In this document: piece by piece, positions 17,022 to 26,105 of the stretch
Position numbering within the stretch: position 1 is the stretch's first letter
Layout of the letters: the number at the start of each line of letters is the position of its first letter
Origin: Mesorhizobium sp. M2A.F.Ca.ET.046.03.2.1
Lineage (GTDB): Bacteria; Pseudomonadota; Alphaproteobacteria; Rhizobiales; Rhizobiaceae
NCBI RefSeq assembly: GCF_003952425.1
Contig: NZ_CP034449.1
Coordinates: 4,638,001-4,702,000, forward strand
Direction: 5' to 3'
Length of the DNA: 64,000 nt
The notes under the pieces: model-generated
Database searches by the model: none
What the model was told of the DNA's origin: nothing
What the model saw: only the letters and a program-made list of their open reading frames with translations
Made by a program: the position numbers and the translations under genes

Positions 17022-18074
17022 ATGTTCGTCGATATCCTGCAATTCGTCGTCGGAGCCCTTGTGGTCTGGTTCACGCTTCGCGATGTCTTTGACACCGTCG
17101 TTGTGCCGGGCGAGAGCCGGGCGTCCCTGCGTCTCGCAAGCCGGATGGTGTTCGCCGGCTTGTTCGGGCTGCGCCATACGCGCAAGGCCGGCGCCGCCAT
17201 TCCGGCGGCGTTCGCGCCTTTCGTGCTGGTAGCGTCCTTCACCGGCTGGATGCTGCTTCTCATTTTCGGTTTCGGGCTGATGGTGGCTGCTCTGAGCGGT
17301 TGGTACCGGCCCGCGGTGCCGACCTTCTCCCAGTCGGTGTTCGTTGCCGGAAGCAGCCTGGTGACGGTTGGCCTGAGCGAGACGGACGCGACCGGTCCTG
17401 CCCGTTGGGTCAACATCGCGGCGGGATTCTGCGGTCTGTCGGTCATGACGATGGCCGTCACCTACCTGCTTCAGGTGCAGACCAGCATCGGCAGGCGTGA
17501 CTCCGGCATCCTCAAGATCACCACAGCGTCAGGCGATCCGCCGTCCGCGGTGGCGCTGCTGGAGCGCTATGCTTCACTCGGTTGCAAGGATGAGCTGGAA
17601 CAGGTGCTCGTAAAGGGCAGAGATTGGTGCGCAGAGGTGCTGCAGAGCCATGCATCGCACCCATTCCTGATCTATTTCCGGTCTTTGGAAACTGGTGCGG
17701 GGTGGCCTGCCACTCTCGCGGCGTTGTTGGACCTTGCTGCCGTCATCGAGGCGATCGATGAGCCCAAACTGCGCGGCAAGGCTGTTCTGCTGCGTGAGGA
17801 AGGCACCCACCTTGCAGACGAGCTGAGCAAGCTGCTTCGGCTCGACATCGACCGCCCAACAACCGATAGAGAGGTGCTGCAGCAGGTTCTGGAACGTGCG
17901 GCAAGGGCAGGCTACGGAACCCCAAAACCGAATGGCTTGGGGCGACTGGCATCGCTCAGGGAATGCTATACCCCAACAGTCGAGGCATTGTCGCGTCATC
18001 TGGGCAGTCCGCCTGCGCCCCTTCTGCCGAACAACCGCAGTTTGTCACGCGAAGAACTGGCGCAGCTTCCTTGA
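17022..18074 (+). CDS. channel-like inner-membrane protein
   Basis: The ATG at 17022 follows CAGGAG (17016-17021); the frame open from 16884 lacks an earlier credible start. The 350-residue product has hydrophobic segments at about 3-20, 55-90 and 125-150. Between the last two lies a pore-loop-like segment FVAGSSLVTVGLSETD. It resembles two-TM potassium channels, but the filter reads TVGL, not TVGYG. The C-terminal 190 residues are soluble and helical. An ion channel is plausible but selectivity cannot be stated. It converges on the XRE gene with 9 bases between. Confidence 0.6.
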   Translation: MFVDILQFVVGALVVWFTLRDVFDTVVVPGESRASLRLASRMVFAGLFGLRHTRKAGAAIPAAFAPFVLVASFTGWMLLLIFGFGLMVAALSGWYRPAVPTFSQSVFVAGSSLVTVGLSETDATGPARWVNIAAGFCGLSVMTMAVTYLLQVQTSIGRRDSGILKITTASGDPPSAVALLERYASLGCKDELEQVLVKGRDWCAEVLQSHASHPFLIYFRSLETGAGWPATLAALLDLAAVIEAIDEPKLRGKAVLLREEGTHLADELSKLLRLDIDRPTTDREVLQQVLERAARAGYGTPKPNGLGRLASLRECYTPTVEALSRHLGSPPAPLLPNNRSLSREELAQLP

Positions 18075-18083
18075 CCTGTGTGG

Positions 18084-18386
18084 TCACATTTCGCTGTTGC
18101 CGATTATCCCGGCTTCGCCCCCGGCGAGATTGGTGGCGTGCGGAGCTTTCGAAGTGTGCAAGCGCACGACAGGCTTGCCGGAGCTGTCCTGTCCAAAGAA
18201 CGCGACGCCGGCGGCCTGCAATACCTGGCGCATGGCAAGCAGTTTTTCCGCCGAGGGCACCCGACCTCCGCGCTCGAATTCGCGAATGCTCGCTTCGCTC
18301 AAGTCGCATTTTGCCCCAAGCCGCACCCGCGGCCAGTTCAACAAGGTTCGGGCGGCCATTACCTGCTCTGGCGTTAGAGGAGCCAC
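18084..18386 (-). CDS. small XRE-type helix-turn-helix regulator
   Basis: The product contains PEQVMAARTLLNWPRVRLG followed by LSEASIREFERGGRVPS and a capping helix. This is the typical five-helix XRE/Cro DNA-binding domain of short rhizobial regulators. The start is uncertain: a GTG at 18386 preceded by GGAG gives about 100 residues, whereas the open frame extends to 18500. After the HTH comes a short tail GVAFFGQDSSGKPVVRL, common in this subfamily. Target genes are unknown; it is divergent from a tiny membrane-protein gene with its own promoter. Confidence 0.7.
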   Translation of the reverse strand: MAPLTPEQVMAARTLLNWPRVRLGAKCDLSEASIREFERGGRVPSAEKLLAMRQVLQAAGVAFFGQDSSGKPVVRLHTSKAPHATNLAGGEAGIIGNSEM

Positions 18387-18493
18387 CAAACATCTCCACT
18401 GCTTCTTGATCGTGTCTCGAACTGAAAGTTCAAGAACATGTTCCCTTGCCCCCAAAAATCGCAGGCGAAATGCCCCTCCGACCGCTGCCCCTT

Positions 18494-18518
18494 GGAACAA
18501 TGATGATCACCTTCCGTT
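18494..18518 (+). promoter_or_regulatory. EcfG-type promoter
   Basis: GGAAC (18494-18498), 17 bases, GTT (18516-18518), with C before GTT, the best match of the five to the full consensus. The predicted transcript would begin close to the ATG at 18527. Confidence 0.6.
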
Positions 18519-18526
18519 CGGTGGCG

Positions 18527-18652
18527 ATGAAACAGCTTCTCTCAGATTTCGCGGCAATGGCGCAGCCGGGTTATTGGATTGCCCTCGGACTTCTTGTCAT
18601 CCCTTACGGAGTGGGCGTGTTTTTCCTTGTGAGGGTTTGCCACTGTATGTGA
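18527..18652 (+). CDS. candidate 41-residue membrane protein
   Basis: Starts MKQLLSDFAAMAQPGYW and continues as one strongly hydrophobic helix (IALGLLVIPYGVGVFFLVRV). It lies nine bases downstream of an EcfG-type -10 element, so the message may be nearly leaderless. An upstream in-frame start at 18446 would cross the promoter and is less likely. No family recognised. The case rests on promoter position and a coherent transmembrane segment. Confidence 0.4.
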   Translation: MKQLLSDFAAMAQPGYWIALGLLVIPYGVGVFFLVRVCHCM

Positions 18653-18798
18653 GCGCGTGCGTGGCGCGATCATGAGCCCGGGCCTCGACGTTGGTTGGCG
18701 GGTTTTCTTGTTGCAACTCGGAACAAGCTGCAGTTTGCCATGTTGAGAAGGTCTGCGACTGTCCCCCTCAAGCGGTCGCAGAATGGTGGAAACACCGG

Positions 18799-18838
18799 CC
18801 CGCGTCCTCGCCGAGGGGCGCGGGTTTCCCCTTTTTCA
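18799..18838 (+). terminator. possible rho-independent terminator
   Basis: CCCGCG (18799-18804) pairs with CGCGGG (18819-18824) around a C/G-rich inner part, followed by TTTCCCCTTTTTC. The T-tract is interrupted by C, so termination efficiency is uncertain. It could end the short transcript from 18527. Confidence 0.4.
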
Positions 18839-18903
18839 GGCCACGCCGGAACCAACCGGCACGGTTGGCGGTCCCTCTCGCGCGAAACCGGGGGAACGAG
18901 TGC

Positions 18904-19020
18904 ATGCTTAGATTTCTGATCGCCCTGGCCGCGGTGTATGCTGCCATCAGACTTGGCAGGGATGTCGGATGCGGTGAGGCTCGGACGTTGTTCAACGGCC
19001 CGGTGGACTACACTTCATGA
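18904..19020 (+). CDS. candidate 38-residue protein
   Basis: ATG at 18904 preceded by GGGGGAACGAG. The product begins with a short hydrophobic stretch (MLRFLIALAAVYAAIRLG) and ends in a polar tail. It could be a small membrane-associated protein, but there is no homologue I recognise and chance is not excluded. Confidence 0.3.
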   Translation: MLRFLIALAAVYAAIRLGRDVGCGEARTLFNGPVDYTS

Positions 19021-19554
19021 ATATCTAAGTTCGTGAAATAATTGGTTTATTAGGAAAATAGCTGGCGGAGAGAGCATCTTTCGAATAACCACCTAACTGG
19101 TTGAGACTGTTGGAATTTTTTTTGTCGCCCGTTGCCCAGTTTGTTACACAGCCAAGGATGGCCGTTTTGCGCCCTATAGCAGACATTCACAGGCGTCTCT
19201 GAACTCGGTCACCCGGCCTCACACGGCGCCAGATCCACTTCGCAAAGTGAACATTTCGACCCTGCACGCGGCCCACAGCCTCACCATGTCGCGCACGGGG
19301 ATCGGTTTTTATAGCTTCGCGACATCCGCCAGATCGGCGGCGATCGCTTCGGCGCCAGTGGCAAATGCGAACGGCACACCGCGTGACCTAGCAAATGCAC
19401 GATCGAACATCGACCCGGACGATGCTCGCGTCGAGTTGAGCAAGGGACGTAGGGCCCCCTTCTCAGGACGTCGTTGCTGATCGAGTGGCTTGCACACGAC
19501 GCCTAAACGCGCTCATTTGAAAGTGTTACTAGCAATGACAGTCGCGGTTGTACC
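19021..19554 (+). other. 534-base stretch without a supported gene
   Basis: Locally AT-richer than its surroundings at 19021-19160, with T8 at 19117-19124. A 77-codon open frame at 19247-19480 has no ribosome-binding site and a composition typical of a shadow frame. It presumably holds the promoter of the regulator that follows; no convincing sigma-70 or EcfG site was found. Confidence 0.4.
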
Positions 19555-22503
19555 TTGCGGCACGACTGTCGAAGCGCGAGGCGCAGTCGCTTGGGCACTG
19601 ATTCAGATCGCAGGACGCTGTCATTTGGCCCCTTTTACTTGCTTCCTGCGCGGGAGCTGCTGGTACGCGGGGATCAACCTGTGCGGATTGGTAGCCGCGC
19701 CTTGGGGATCCTTGTCGCGATGGCCGAACGAGCTGGCGAAGTCGTCAGCAAGAGGGAGCTGTTCGATATCGTTTGGCCCAACACGGCTGTCGAGGAGAGT
19801 AGTCTCAGGGTCCATGTCGCTGCCCTGCGTAAAGCGCTTGGCGACGGCGAAGGCGATAACCGGTACATCGCCACCATTCCCGGCCGTGGCTATCGCTTCG
19901 TCGCGCCAGTCGCAACAACCGGAGAGCCGGTGCCTCGCCAAATAGACGCCGCCGCACGACCGCGAAGCGACGGGAAAGTGGTCGCCGGAATTCGCATCTT
20001 CGGCCGTGACGACTTCGTGGCCTCGCTGAACGCCCTTTTGTGCGAACGGCGCCTTGTCAGCGTGGTCGGTCCGGGAGGAATGGGGAAGACGTCCGTCGCA
20101 CTGGCTGTCACGGAATCTGTCGCGACGCGTTACTCCGATGGGGCATATATTGTCGAACTTGCGCGCTTGGTTGACCCACGACTCGTCCCTACTGCGCTCG
20201 CCACGGCACTGGGCAAGCCGGTCCGCTCCAAAGACGCGACCCCCGAGCTTCTCGAGTTCCTCCAGAATAAACACATGCTGATCGTGCTCGATAATTGTGA
20301 GCATCTTATCGACGCGGCGGCTGAACTGGCAGAACGGATCACCCAAAACACGTCACAAGTCAGCGTCCTGGCCACGAGCCGCGAGCCCCTTCGCGCTCTC
20401 GGCGAGACCGTGGCACGATTGCCGTCGCTCGAGTTCCCGACCCGGCTGGAAGGCCTCACGACGGCCGAGGCGCTCAGCTTTCCGGCCACGCAACTCTTTG
20501 TCGATCGTGCGAAGGCGACGCGAAGCGATTTCGAACTCGATGATTCGACGGTGCCATTTGCCGCCGACATATGTCGTCGCCTCGACGGAATTCCGCTTGC
20601 TATCGAGCTCGCGGCTGGCCGAGTCGATGCATTTGGCATGCGAGAACTTGCATCTTTGTTAGACGAACGATTTCGCGTGCTGAACCGCGGCAGGCGAACG
20701 GCGCTACCGCGTCAGCAGACCTTGAGCGCAACTTTTGATTGGAGCTATGAACTGCTGTCGGAAAGCGAGCAAACCGTCCTGAGGCGTCTGTCGGTCTTCG
20801 TCGGAGCCGTGACGATGACGCCGGCGGTTGCCGTTGCGGCCGGCAGCGACCATTCCTCGTCCGATACGGCGGCTGTGATTGCAGGCCTGGTATCGAAGTC
20901 GCTGGTGGCAGCCGACACCAGCGGTACGGTGACCCAATACAGGTTGCTAGAATCGACTCGAAGCTACGCTCGCGAGAAGTTGACCGAGGCAGGCGAAAGC
21001 TCCGCCTCGGCGCGTCGCCACGCATCCTACTACGCCGCGCTTCTTGATCGGGCGCATTCCGAGTTTTTCAGCAGGCCGCTAGCCGAGTGGATGGCCGAGT
21101 ACAGCAGCTGCATCGACAACGTCCACGTTGCCATTGATTGGGCTCTATCGCCTGATGGCGACGGTGATGTCGGCGTGGCGCTCACTGCCAACGCCGTTCC
21201 GCTGTGGACTCGCCTGACCCTCCTCGAGGAATGCCGAACTCGCGTCGAACGCGCTCTCTCAGTCTTGAGTCCCGATGTCGCTCGCGGAGGCAAGCGCGAG
21301 ATGCAGCTCTTCGCAGCATTTGCGGCGGCCTCGACCCTTACCAAGGGGCCGGGACCGGAATCGGAACTGGCCTGGTCAGCGACGCTCCAAATCGCTGAGC
21401 GGATCGGCGACATCGACTATCAGCTCCGTGCACTATGGGGCACCTGGATTGGCCATCACACCGGCGAGAGCCAGGCTAGGGCCCTCGAGGCGGCGCGCAA
21501 GTTCAGGGACGTCGCGGCGCTGTCGTCGGATGTTGCCGATCCCGTCGTGGGCGATCGGATCATTGGAACGGTCCTCTGGGCTCAGGGAGAACTGCAGGCC
21601 GCTCGCAGCACGATGGAACAGGTCCTTCGCTCATATGTGGCTCCGTCCGATCGTTCGCACCTGATCCGCTTCCAATTCGATCAACGGGTCACGGCCTATT
21701 CGGCATTGTCTCTGACGCTTTGGCTTCAGGGTTTGCCCGAGCAGGCAATGAAAATAGTCGAGACCAGTGCGCAACTGGCACAAAACCTTGCCCACGATCC
21801 TTCGATATTTCATGCGACCGCATTGTCGGGTTGCCGGGTCGCGCTCCTGGCGGGCGACAGGCCTTCCGCCGATAGGCTGCTGGCCTTGCTGCAGGGTGCG
21901 GTAGCGCGGCAAGTCAGCTACGGCGTCTGGATTCGAGCCTACCGGGGCGAGATCATGATCCGCGACGGCGATCCTGAAGCTGGTTCGCGTTTATTGGAGG
22001 TGGCTCTCACCGAGCTCCCAAAAGCGGCCTTTCACGCTCACTACGCGTCGCTTCGGGCCGCCCTGGCGCAGGGTCTCGCCGCTGCGGGCCGGGCTGATGA
22101 TGCGGCGACAGTGATCGAGCATGCACTCGCACTCGCCGAACGCTCGGGGGACGTTTGGTATTTTCCGGAGTTGCTGCGCGTCAAAGGCGAGTTTTTGGCC
22201 GCACGACGGGCACCCGATGCGGCCGAGGAGACTTTTCTACTTTCCCTGGACTGGGCCCGGCGGCAAGGGGCGCTTGCCTGGGAGCTCCGCACGGGCATCA
22301 GCCTGGCGCGTCTTTTGGCGGAACAGGGCAGGATCGCTGTGGCGCACGCGTTCCTGTCTGAGTTGCGGGCAAAATTCACGGAGGGATTCGAGACGGTCGA
22401 TCTCGTCGAAGCCGCACAGCTGCTCACGCGGCTAGAAGACAGTCGACGGGCCGATACTGATGAGATTGAGACCGACAAGAGCACCCGAGGGAAACTGCTG
22501 TAA
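19555..22503 (+). CDS. winged-helix / STAND ATPase / TPR regulator
   Basis: The 982-residue protein has an OmpR/PhoB-type winged helix at about 20-115 (SRALGILVAMAERAGEVVSK then YIATIPGRGYRFVAPV). A STAND-type ATPase follows, with P-loop GPGGMGKTS (about 172-180) and LIVLDNCEHL as Walker B. The C-terminal half is TPR-like helical repeats. Such proteins are signal-responsive transcription factors in rhizobia. The only available start is a TTG at 19555 with no good ribosome-binding site, so the true start is uncertain. Its 3' end overlaps the convergent oxidoreductase gene by 72 bases. The adjacent detoxification cluster is a candidate target. Confidence 0.8.
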   Translation: MRHDCRSARRSRLGTDSDRRTLSFGPFYLLPARELLVRGDQPVRIGSRALGILVAMAERAGEVVSKRELFDIVWPNTAVEESSLRVHVAALRKALGDGEGDNRYIATIPGRGYRFVAPVATTGEPVPRQIDAAARPRSDGKVVAGIRIFGRDDFVASLNALLCERRLVSVVGPGGMGKTSVALAVTESVATRYSDGAYIVELARLVDPRLVPTALATALGKPVRSKDATPELLEFLQNKHMLIVLDNCEHLIDAAAELAERITQNTSQVSVLATSREPLRALGETVARLPSLEFPTRLEGLTTAEALSFPATQLFVDRAKATRSDFELDDSTVPFAADICRRLDGIPLAIELAAGRVDAFGMRELASLLDERFRVLNRGRRTALPRQQTLSATFDWSYELLSESEQTVLRRLSVFVGAVTMTPAVAVAAGSDHSSSDTAAVIAGLVSKSLVAADTSGTVTQYRLLESTRSYAREKLTEAGESSASARRHASYYAALLDRAHSEFFSRPLAEWMAEYSSCIDNVHVAIDWALSPDGDGDVGVALTANAVPLWTRLTLLEECRTRVERALSVLSPDVARGGKREMQLFAAFAAASTLTKGPGPESELAWSATLQIAERIGDIDYQLRALWGTWIGHHTGESQARALEAARKFRDVAALSSDVADPVVGDRIIGTVLWAQGELQAARSTMEQVLRSYVAPSDRSHLIRFQFDQRVTAYSALSLTLWLQGLPEQAMKIVETSAQLAQNLAHDPSIFHATALSGCRVALLAGDRPSADRLLALLQGAVARQVSYGVWIRAYRGEIMIRDGDPEAGSRLLEVALTELPKAAFHAHYASLRAALAQGLAAAGRADDAATVIEHALALAERSGDVWYFPELLRVKGEFLAARRAPDAAEETFLLSLDWARRQGALAWELRTGISLARLLAEQGRIAVAHAFLSELRAKFTEGFETVDLVEAAQLLTRLEDSRRADTDEIETDKSTRGKLL

Positions 22504-23127
22504 CCTGCCGCCTTCGGAGAGTCGGCCGAGATCGATGCCGGCCAGGCCCAGATGCGCGATCATCCTGCCGATCACCGCCTTGGCACGCGCATGGTCGCCA
22601 GAAAAGAAGATGACACGCCGTCCAGTCGCCGCCTCCGGGGACATCAGCAGCAACTGAGGCGGCAGCGTGTTGAAGGCCTTTACCAGTCGTGCGCCCGGGA
22701 CGAGGTGGGATACAATCTCGCTGGAGTTCCTGGCCAGGAAATCGGGGAGTGCGGCGGTAGGCATGTCGGGGTTCGTTGCATCGATCACGATCCTGCCGTC
22801 CCAATCGGGCACTTCCAGTAGCGCCACGGCAAGCTGGGACCATGGTACGGCGAGCACGACGATTTCTTCTTGCGCCGCCTCGGTCACGCTAGCGGCGACG
22901 GCTAGGTCCCCGAGTTCCCTTGCAAAATCTTGAAGGGTTGACCTTCCTCCTTTGTTGCTGACAACCGCCACCATGCCGGCCCCCACTGCGAGGCGCGCGA
23001 TGGCTGAGCCGAGCCGCCCACAGCCAATGATGCCGATCCTGGCATACTCGACATCGGGAAGACTGCTCTGAGATGGTCGGAGGGGCATGGGCTGGTTGGC
23101 TCGCGGAGTCGCTCCAGGATAATGCAC
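22432..23127 (-). CDS. NADPH-dependent F420-reductase-like oxidoreductase
   Basis: A GTG start at 23127 is supported by AGGAG five bases upstream. The 231-residue protein has an N-terminal Rossmann motif (IGIIGCGRLGSAIARLA), a SNKGG loop suited to NADP binding, VIDATNP, and the KAFNTLPP segment. This is the pattern of the F420:NADP oxidoreductase-like family, widespread in bacteria that lack F420; the true substrate is therefore unknown. It diverges from the DJ-1 gene across an inverted repeat and its 3' end overlaps the STAND regulator gene. Confidence 0.75.
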   Translation of the reverse strand: MHYPGATPRANQPMPLRPSQSSLPDVEYARIGIIGCGRLGSAIARLAVGAGMVAVVSNKGGRSTLQDFARELGDLAVAASVTEAAQEEIVVLAVPWSQLAVALLEVPDWDGRIVIDATNPDMPTAALPDFLARNSSEIVSHLVPGARLVKAFNTLPPQLLLMSPEAATGRRVIFFSGDHARAKAVIGRMIAHLGLAGIDLGRLSEGGRLQQFPSGALVGLNLISIGPSTVF

Positions 23128-23141
23128 GGCGCTCCTTTAAG

Positions 23142-23203
23142 CGAATGAATCGATGTGAACGTCGAAGCAACTAGCGCAGCAATTTTTCACATCGATTCAC
23201 TCG
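23142..23203. promoter_or_regulatory. large inverted repeat between divergent genes
   Basis: CGAATGAATCGATGTGAA (23142-23159) is repeated in inverted orientation at 23186-23203 with one mismatch, separated by 26 bases. It occupies the promoter region of both the oxidoreductase gene (start 23127) and the DJ-1 gene (start 23296). This looks like a pair of operator half-sites for an unidentified regulator. Confidence 0.6.
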
Positions 23204-23295
23204 CCGGCTTAGCCCGCCCAACCTATCGTCCACTTACCGACCTGAAACGGTGCCCTCCACCGAGCGCTGGAGGCCAAGTCCACCTACGACACGCA

Positions 23296-24114
23296 ATGGA
23301 GGACAATGTGAGCAAAGGAAAAGTGCTTATTCTCGGGTCCAATGCGACCAGGATCGAGGTTAAGGGCGGCCGGTGGGGCGCTACAGGACAGTACCTCAAT
23401 GAGACGGTCGTTCCAGCAATGGCCGTCATCGATGCCGGCTATGAGGTCGTGCTCGCGACGCCGAATGGCGAAAAACCGGTAATCGACAAGGCTTCTGATG
23501 CGCCGGCGCATTTCGGCGGCGACAAGGAGGCGTACGATCGCGCCAAGGCCTTCTACGCCGACCATCCATCGATGACGCCGCGAATGCTCCGGTCGGTAAT
23601 CGAAGAAGGGCTGGACAACTACGCCGGTGTGTTCGCTCCGGGTGGGCAGGCCCCGGTCGTCGACCTCATGCAGGATCAGGACGTCGGCGATGTGCTCCGC
23701 CATTTTCATGAGAAGGCGAAGCCCACGGCCCTGCTTTGCCACGGACCCATATCAGCGGTCGCCGCGATGCCCTACGCACGCGAGTTTCGCGCGGCTTTGA
23801 TTGCCGGAGATCCGGACAAGGCGGCAGAGTGGGCCAAAGGCTGGCAGTATGCGGGCTACAAGATGACGATATTCTCTTCGACCGAAGAGAAGGTGATCGA
23901 GGACAACATCTTGCACGCGAAAATCTATTTCCACATGCCTTACGCGCTGACGCTTGCAGGCGCCAACGTGACCACAACTCCGGTCGATTTCGATCCCTAT
24001 GTGGTCGAGGATCGCGAACTGATCACGGGCCAGAACCCGCGTTCGGATCATCCGATAGGTGCAGCGCTGATCGCTGCGCTCGACCGCCAGTGCGAAGGCA
24101 AGCGCGCCGCCTGA
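23296..24114 (+). CDS. DJ-1/PfpI-family protein
   Basis: The ATG at 23296 is chosen over the 5' extension because the domain begins at once (KGKVLILGSN). The 272-residue protein has the DJ-1/PfpI/class-I amidotransferase-like fold with nucleophile Cys148 in LLCHGP, and YAGVFAPGGQAPVVDL upstream. Members act as glyoxalases, deglycases or chaperones in carbonyl stress. It leads a plus-strand unit with an ABM protein and a secreted hydrolase, downstream of the inverted-repeat operator. Confidence 0.8.
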   Translation: MEDNVSKGKVLILGSNATRIEVKGGRWGATGQYLNETVVPAMAVIDAGYEVVLATPNGEKPVIDKASDAPAHFGGDKEAYDRAKAFYADHPSMTPRMLRSVIEEGLDNYAGVFAPGGQAPVVDLMQDQDVGDVLRHFHEKAKPTALLCHGPISAVAAMPYAREFRAALIAGDPDKAAEWAKGWQYAGYKMTIFSSTEEKVIEDNILHAKIYFHMPYALTLAGANVTTTPVDFDPYVVEDRELITGQNPRSDHPIGAALIAALDRQCEGKRAA

Positions 24115-24169
24115 GGTCCTGCGGGTCGGCCTCGGCGCCGACCCAACCTCCCGGAGAAAGAACTGGATC

Positions 24170-24466
24170 ATGTCGACCGGTGTCAAGATCGTGGGAATCC
24201 TTACCGCTTGGCCAGGCAAGGCCGCAGAGCTCCAGCGGCTCCTATGCGCCACACGAGTATCCAGCCGGACGGAGCCCGGCAATATGAGATGGGACATCTG
24301 GCGCGACCGTGCCAATCCGGACCGCTTCATACTTGACGAGCTCTACTCAGACGACACCGCGCTTAACGTCCATCGCGAGACGCCGCACTTCAAGAACTAT
24401 GCAAAGAAGATCGGCGATCTGGCCGAACGAACACCGATCGTTCTCGATCCGGTCGACGTCACATGA
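24170..24466 (+). CDS. ABM-domain (antibiotic biosynthesis monooxygenase-like) protein
   Basis: The 98-residue protein shows the dimeric ferredoxin-like ABM pattern: an initial strand KIVGILTAWPGKAAELQRLL, EPGNMRWDIWRDRANPDRF, then LDELYSDDTALNVHRETPHF. YgiN-type members oxidise quinols; others are heme-degrading or unknown. Preceded by GGAGAAAG. Context (DJ-1, hydrolase) suggests quinone or electrophile detoxification. Confidence 0.8.
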   Translation: MSTGVKIVGILTAWPGKAAELQRLLCATRVSSRTEPGNMRWDIWRDRANPDRFILDELYSDDTALNVHRETPHFKNYAKKIGDLAERTPIVLDPVDVT

Positions 24467-24486
24467 AACGCTAGGAGAACAGGACA

Positions 24487-25245
24487 ATGAAACGTGCAAT
24501 TACAGGATTACTCGCAGCCATGATCACAACGGCTTCCCCGCTCGCAGCCTCCGCTGCCGAAAAGGCCGTCTCAATCGTGCTCGTTCGCGGTGCCTTCGTC
24601 GATGCCTCCGGGTGGCAGGCCGTCCATGACATCCTGTCCGCGAAAGGTTACGAGGTCTTGGCGGTGCAGAACCCGACTGTCACCCTTAAAGGTGACGTTG
24701 AAGCGACCCGCCAGGTTATCGCCAGGGCCAAGAAGCCGGTGGTGCTCGTGGGTCATTCCTATGGCGGCGCGGTCATTACAGAGGCTGGCGATCTGCCCAA
24801 GGTGCAGAGCCTGGTCTACCTCGCCGCCTACGCGCCCCAGGCCGGAGAATCCGTGTTCGACATCGCGACGGCGCCCACGCCCGGCGAGGACAAGGCGCCG
24901 CTGCTCCCGCCAAGTAACAACTTCCTGCTCTGCGACTCGGAGAAGTTCCCGACTTCCTTCGCTGCCGATGTCGATCCAAAGACGGCTCGCTTCATGGCGG
25001 ATGCGCAGGTGCCCTGGGGTTTGGAAGCCGTGCAGACAAAGATCACCGCCCCCGCCTGGAAGGAGAAGCCGACCTATTTCATGGTGACGACCAAAGATCA
25101 CATGATCCCACCCAGCCAGCAGCGCGCCAATGCGGCACGCGCGAAAGCAAAAGTGGTGGAAATCGACTCCAGCCACGCGGTGATGCTCTCGCATCCTCAG
25201 GAAGTCGCCGACTTCATCGCTGGCGTGGCCGCCCAGACGAATTAA
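24487..25245 (+). CDS. secreted alpha/beta hydrolase
   Basis: The 252-residue protein has a signal peptide (about 23 residues, ending ASAA). It carries an alpha/beta hydrolase core with nucleophile elbow GHSYGG (Ser91), a likely acid in the TTKDHM region, and a catalytic His in SSHAVMLS near the end. The sequence style matches the EstC/pyrethroid-hydrolase-like group of small esterases. An AGGAGAAC site lies just upstream. It is the last gene of the DJ-1 unit. Confidence 0.8.
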   Translation: MKRAITGLLAAMITTASPLAASAAEKAVSIVLVRGAFVDASGWQAVHDILSAKGYEVLAVQNPTVTLKGDVEATRQVIARAKKPVVLVGHSYGGAVITEAGDLPKVQSLVYLAAYAPQAGESVFDIATAPTPGEDKAPLLPPSNNFLLCDSEKFPTSFAADVDPKTARFMADAQVPWGLEAVQTKITAPAWKEKPTYFMVTTKDHMIPPSQQRANAARAKAKVVEIDSSHAVMLSHPQEVADFIAGVAAQTN

Positions 25246-25524
25246 TGCCGGTTGTAACCCATAAAGGCGCAGCTGGAGACAGCGAGACCACCCCGCGGCA
25301 GTCTCTCTTCATCGAACGGCGGATAAGGGCCGTCAACTATGCTGAACTGCCGACGCGGCCTTCCCGGATGGCTGGCGTCGGCCCCGTTCAATGCTTGAGC
25401 GGCTGAACATGCGACGGCGGCTGTTTCGAGTAGTGCCCACAAGCGGACGGACAGCAGCCGGCCCCGACGTTGCCATTGCCTCCTCGTTTCTATGCCGGCC
25501 AATCACGGCCGCAGGAGAAACGAA

Positions 25525-26105
25525 ATGGGACATTCACAATATGACCCGACCGCCCACGGTCGCCGCGCTTGGAATGCAGGCAAGAAGGTTGGCACGAAAC
25601 GACCTCTGAAACCTCGACAGATATGGGCTATCCGCTTCTTCCTGGATCGGGAGCAGCGTTTGCGCGATCGCGCGCTTTTCGATCTCGCGATCGACAGCAA
25701 GCTGCGCGGGTGTGACCTCGTCAAGATTAAGATCGGTACCCTCGTGGTCGGCCCGGAAATTCGGACACGCTCGATGGTCGTGCAGCAGAAGACTAGCCGG
25801 CCAGTACAGTTCGAACAGATGAGCGACGCACGCGCAAGTCTTCTTGCCTGGCTACAACGACGCGGCGGTGGTGTTGATGATTATGCATTCCCTAGCAGGA
25901 TCAACCATGCTGCTCACCTAAGCACAAGACAGTATGCCCGTCTCGTCGATGAGTGGGTCCAGGCGGGCACAGGGAATGCGTTCCGTATTCCTGGGGCATA
26001 AGCCCAATCGCGTCAATCATCTACAAGGCGACAGGAAACCTGCGGGCCATCCAGATTCTGCTTGGCCACACCAAGAGTTTGCGCCTTGAGGATTTCTCTC
26101 CATAA
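25525..26105 (+). pseudogene. decayed tyrosine recombinase (integrase)
   Basis: The ATG at 25525 after CAGGAG begins MGHSQYDPTAHGRRAWNAG and matches, from memory, a recurrent small rhizobial integrase of about 200 residues. Translation stays in register to VDEWV, then shifts and stops at about 26001. The homologous sequence resumes in another frame near 26010 (SIIYKATGNLRAIQ, then ILLGHTK), losing the region that carries the Arg of the HxxR box. It ends abnormally after HTK without the catalytic Tyr. At least one frameshift and one 3' break make it inactive. It marks the left edge of an accessory region. Confidence 0.75.

Noticed and set aside
18848..18872. GGAAC in the gap before the 38-residue candidate gene
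   Set aside because: No GTT at 16 or 17 bases.
19247..19480. 77-codon open frame upstream of the STAND regulator
   Set aside because: No ribosome-binding site, low-complexity composition typical of non-coding GC-rich frames, and no recognisable domain.
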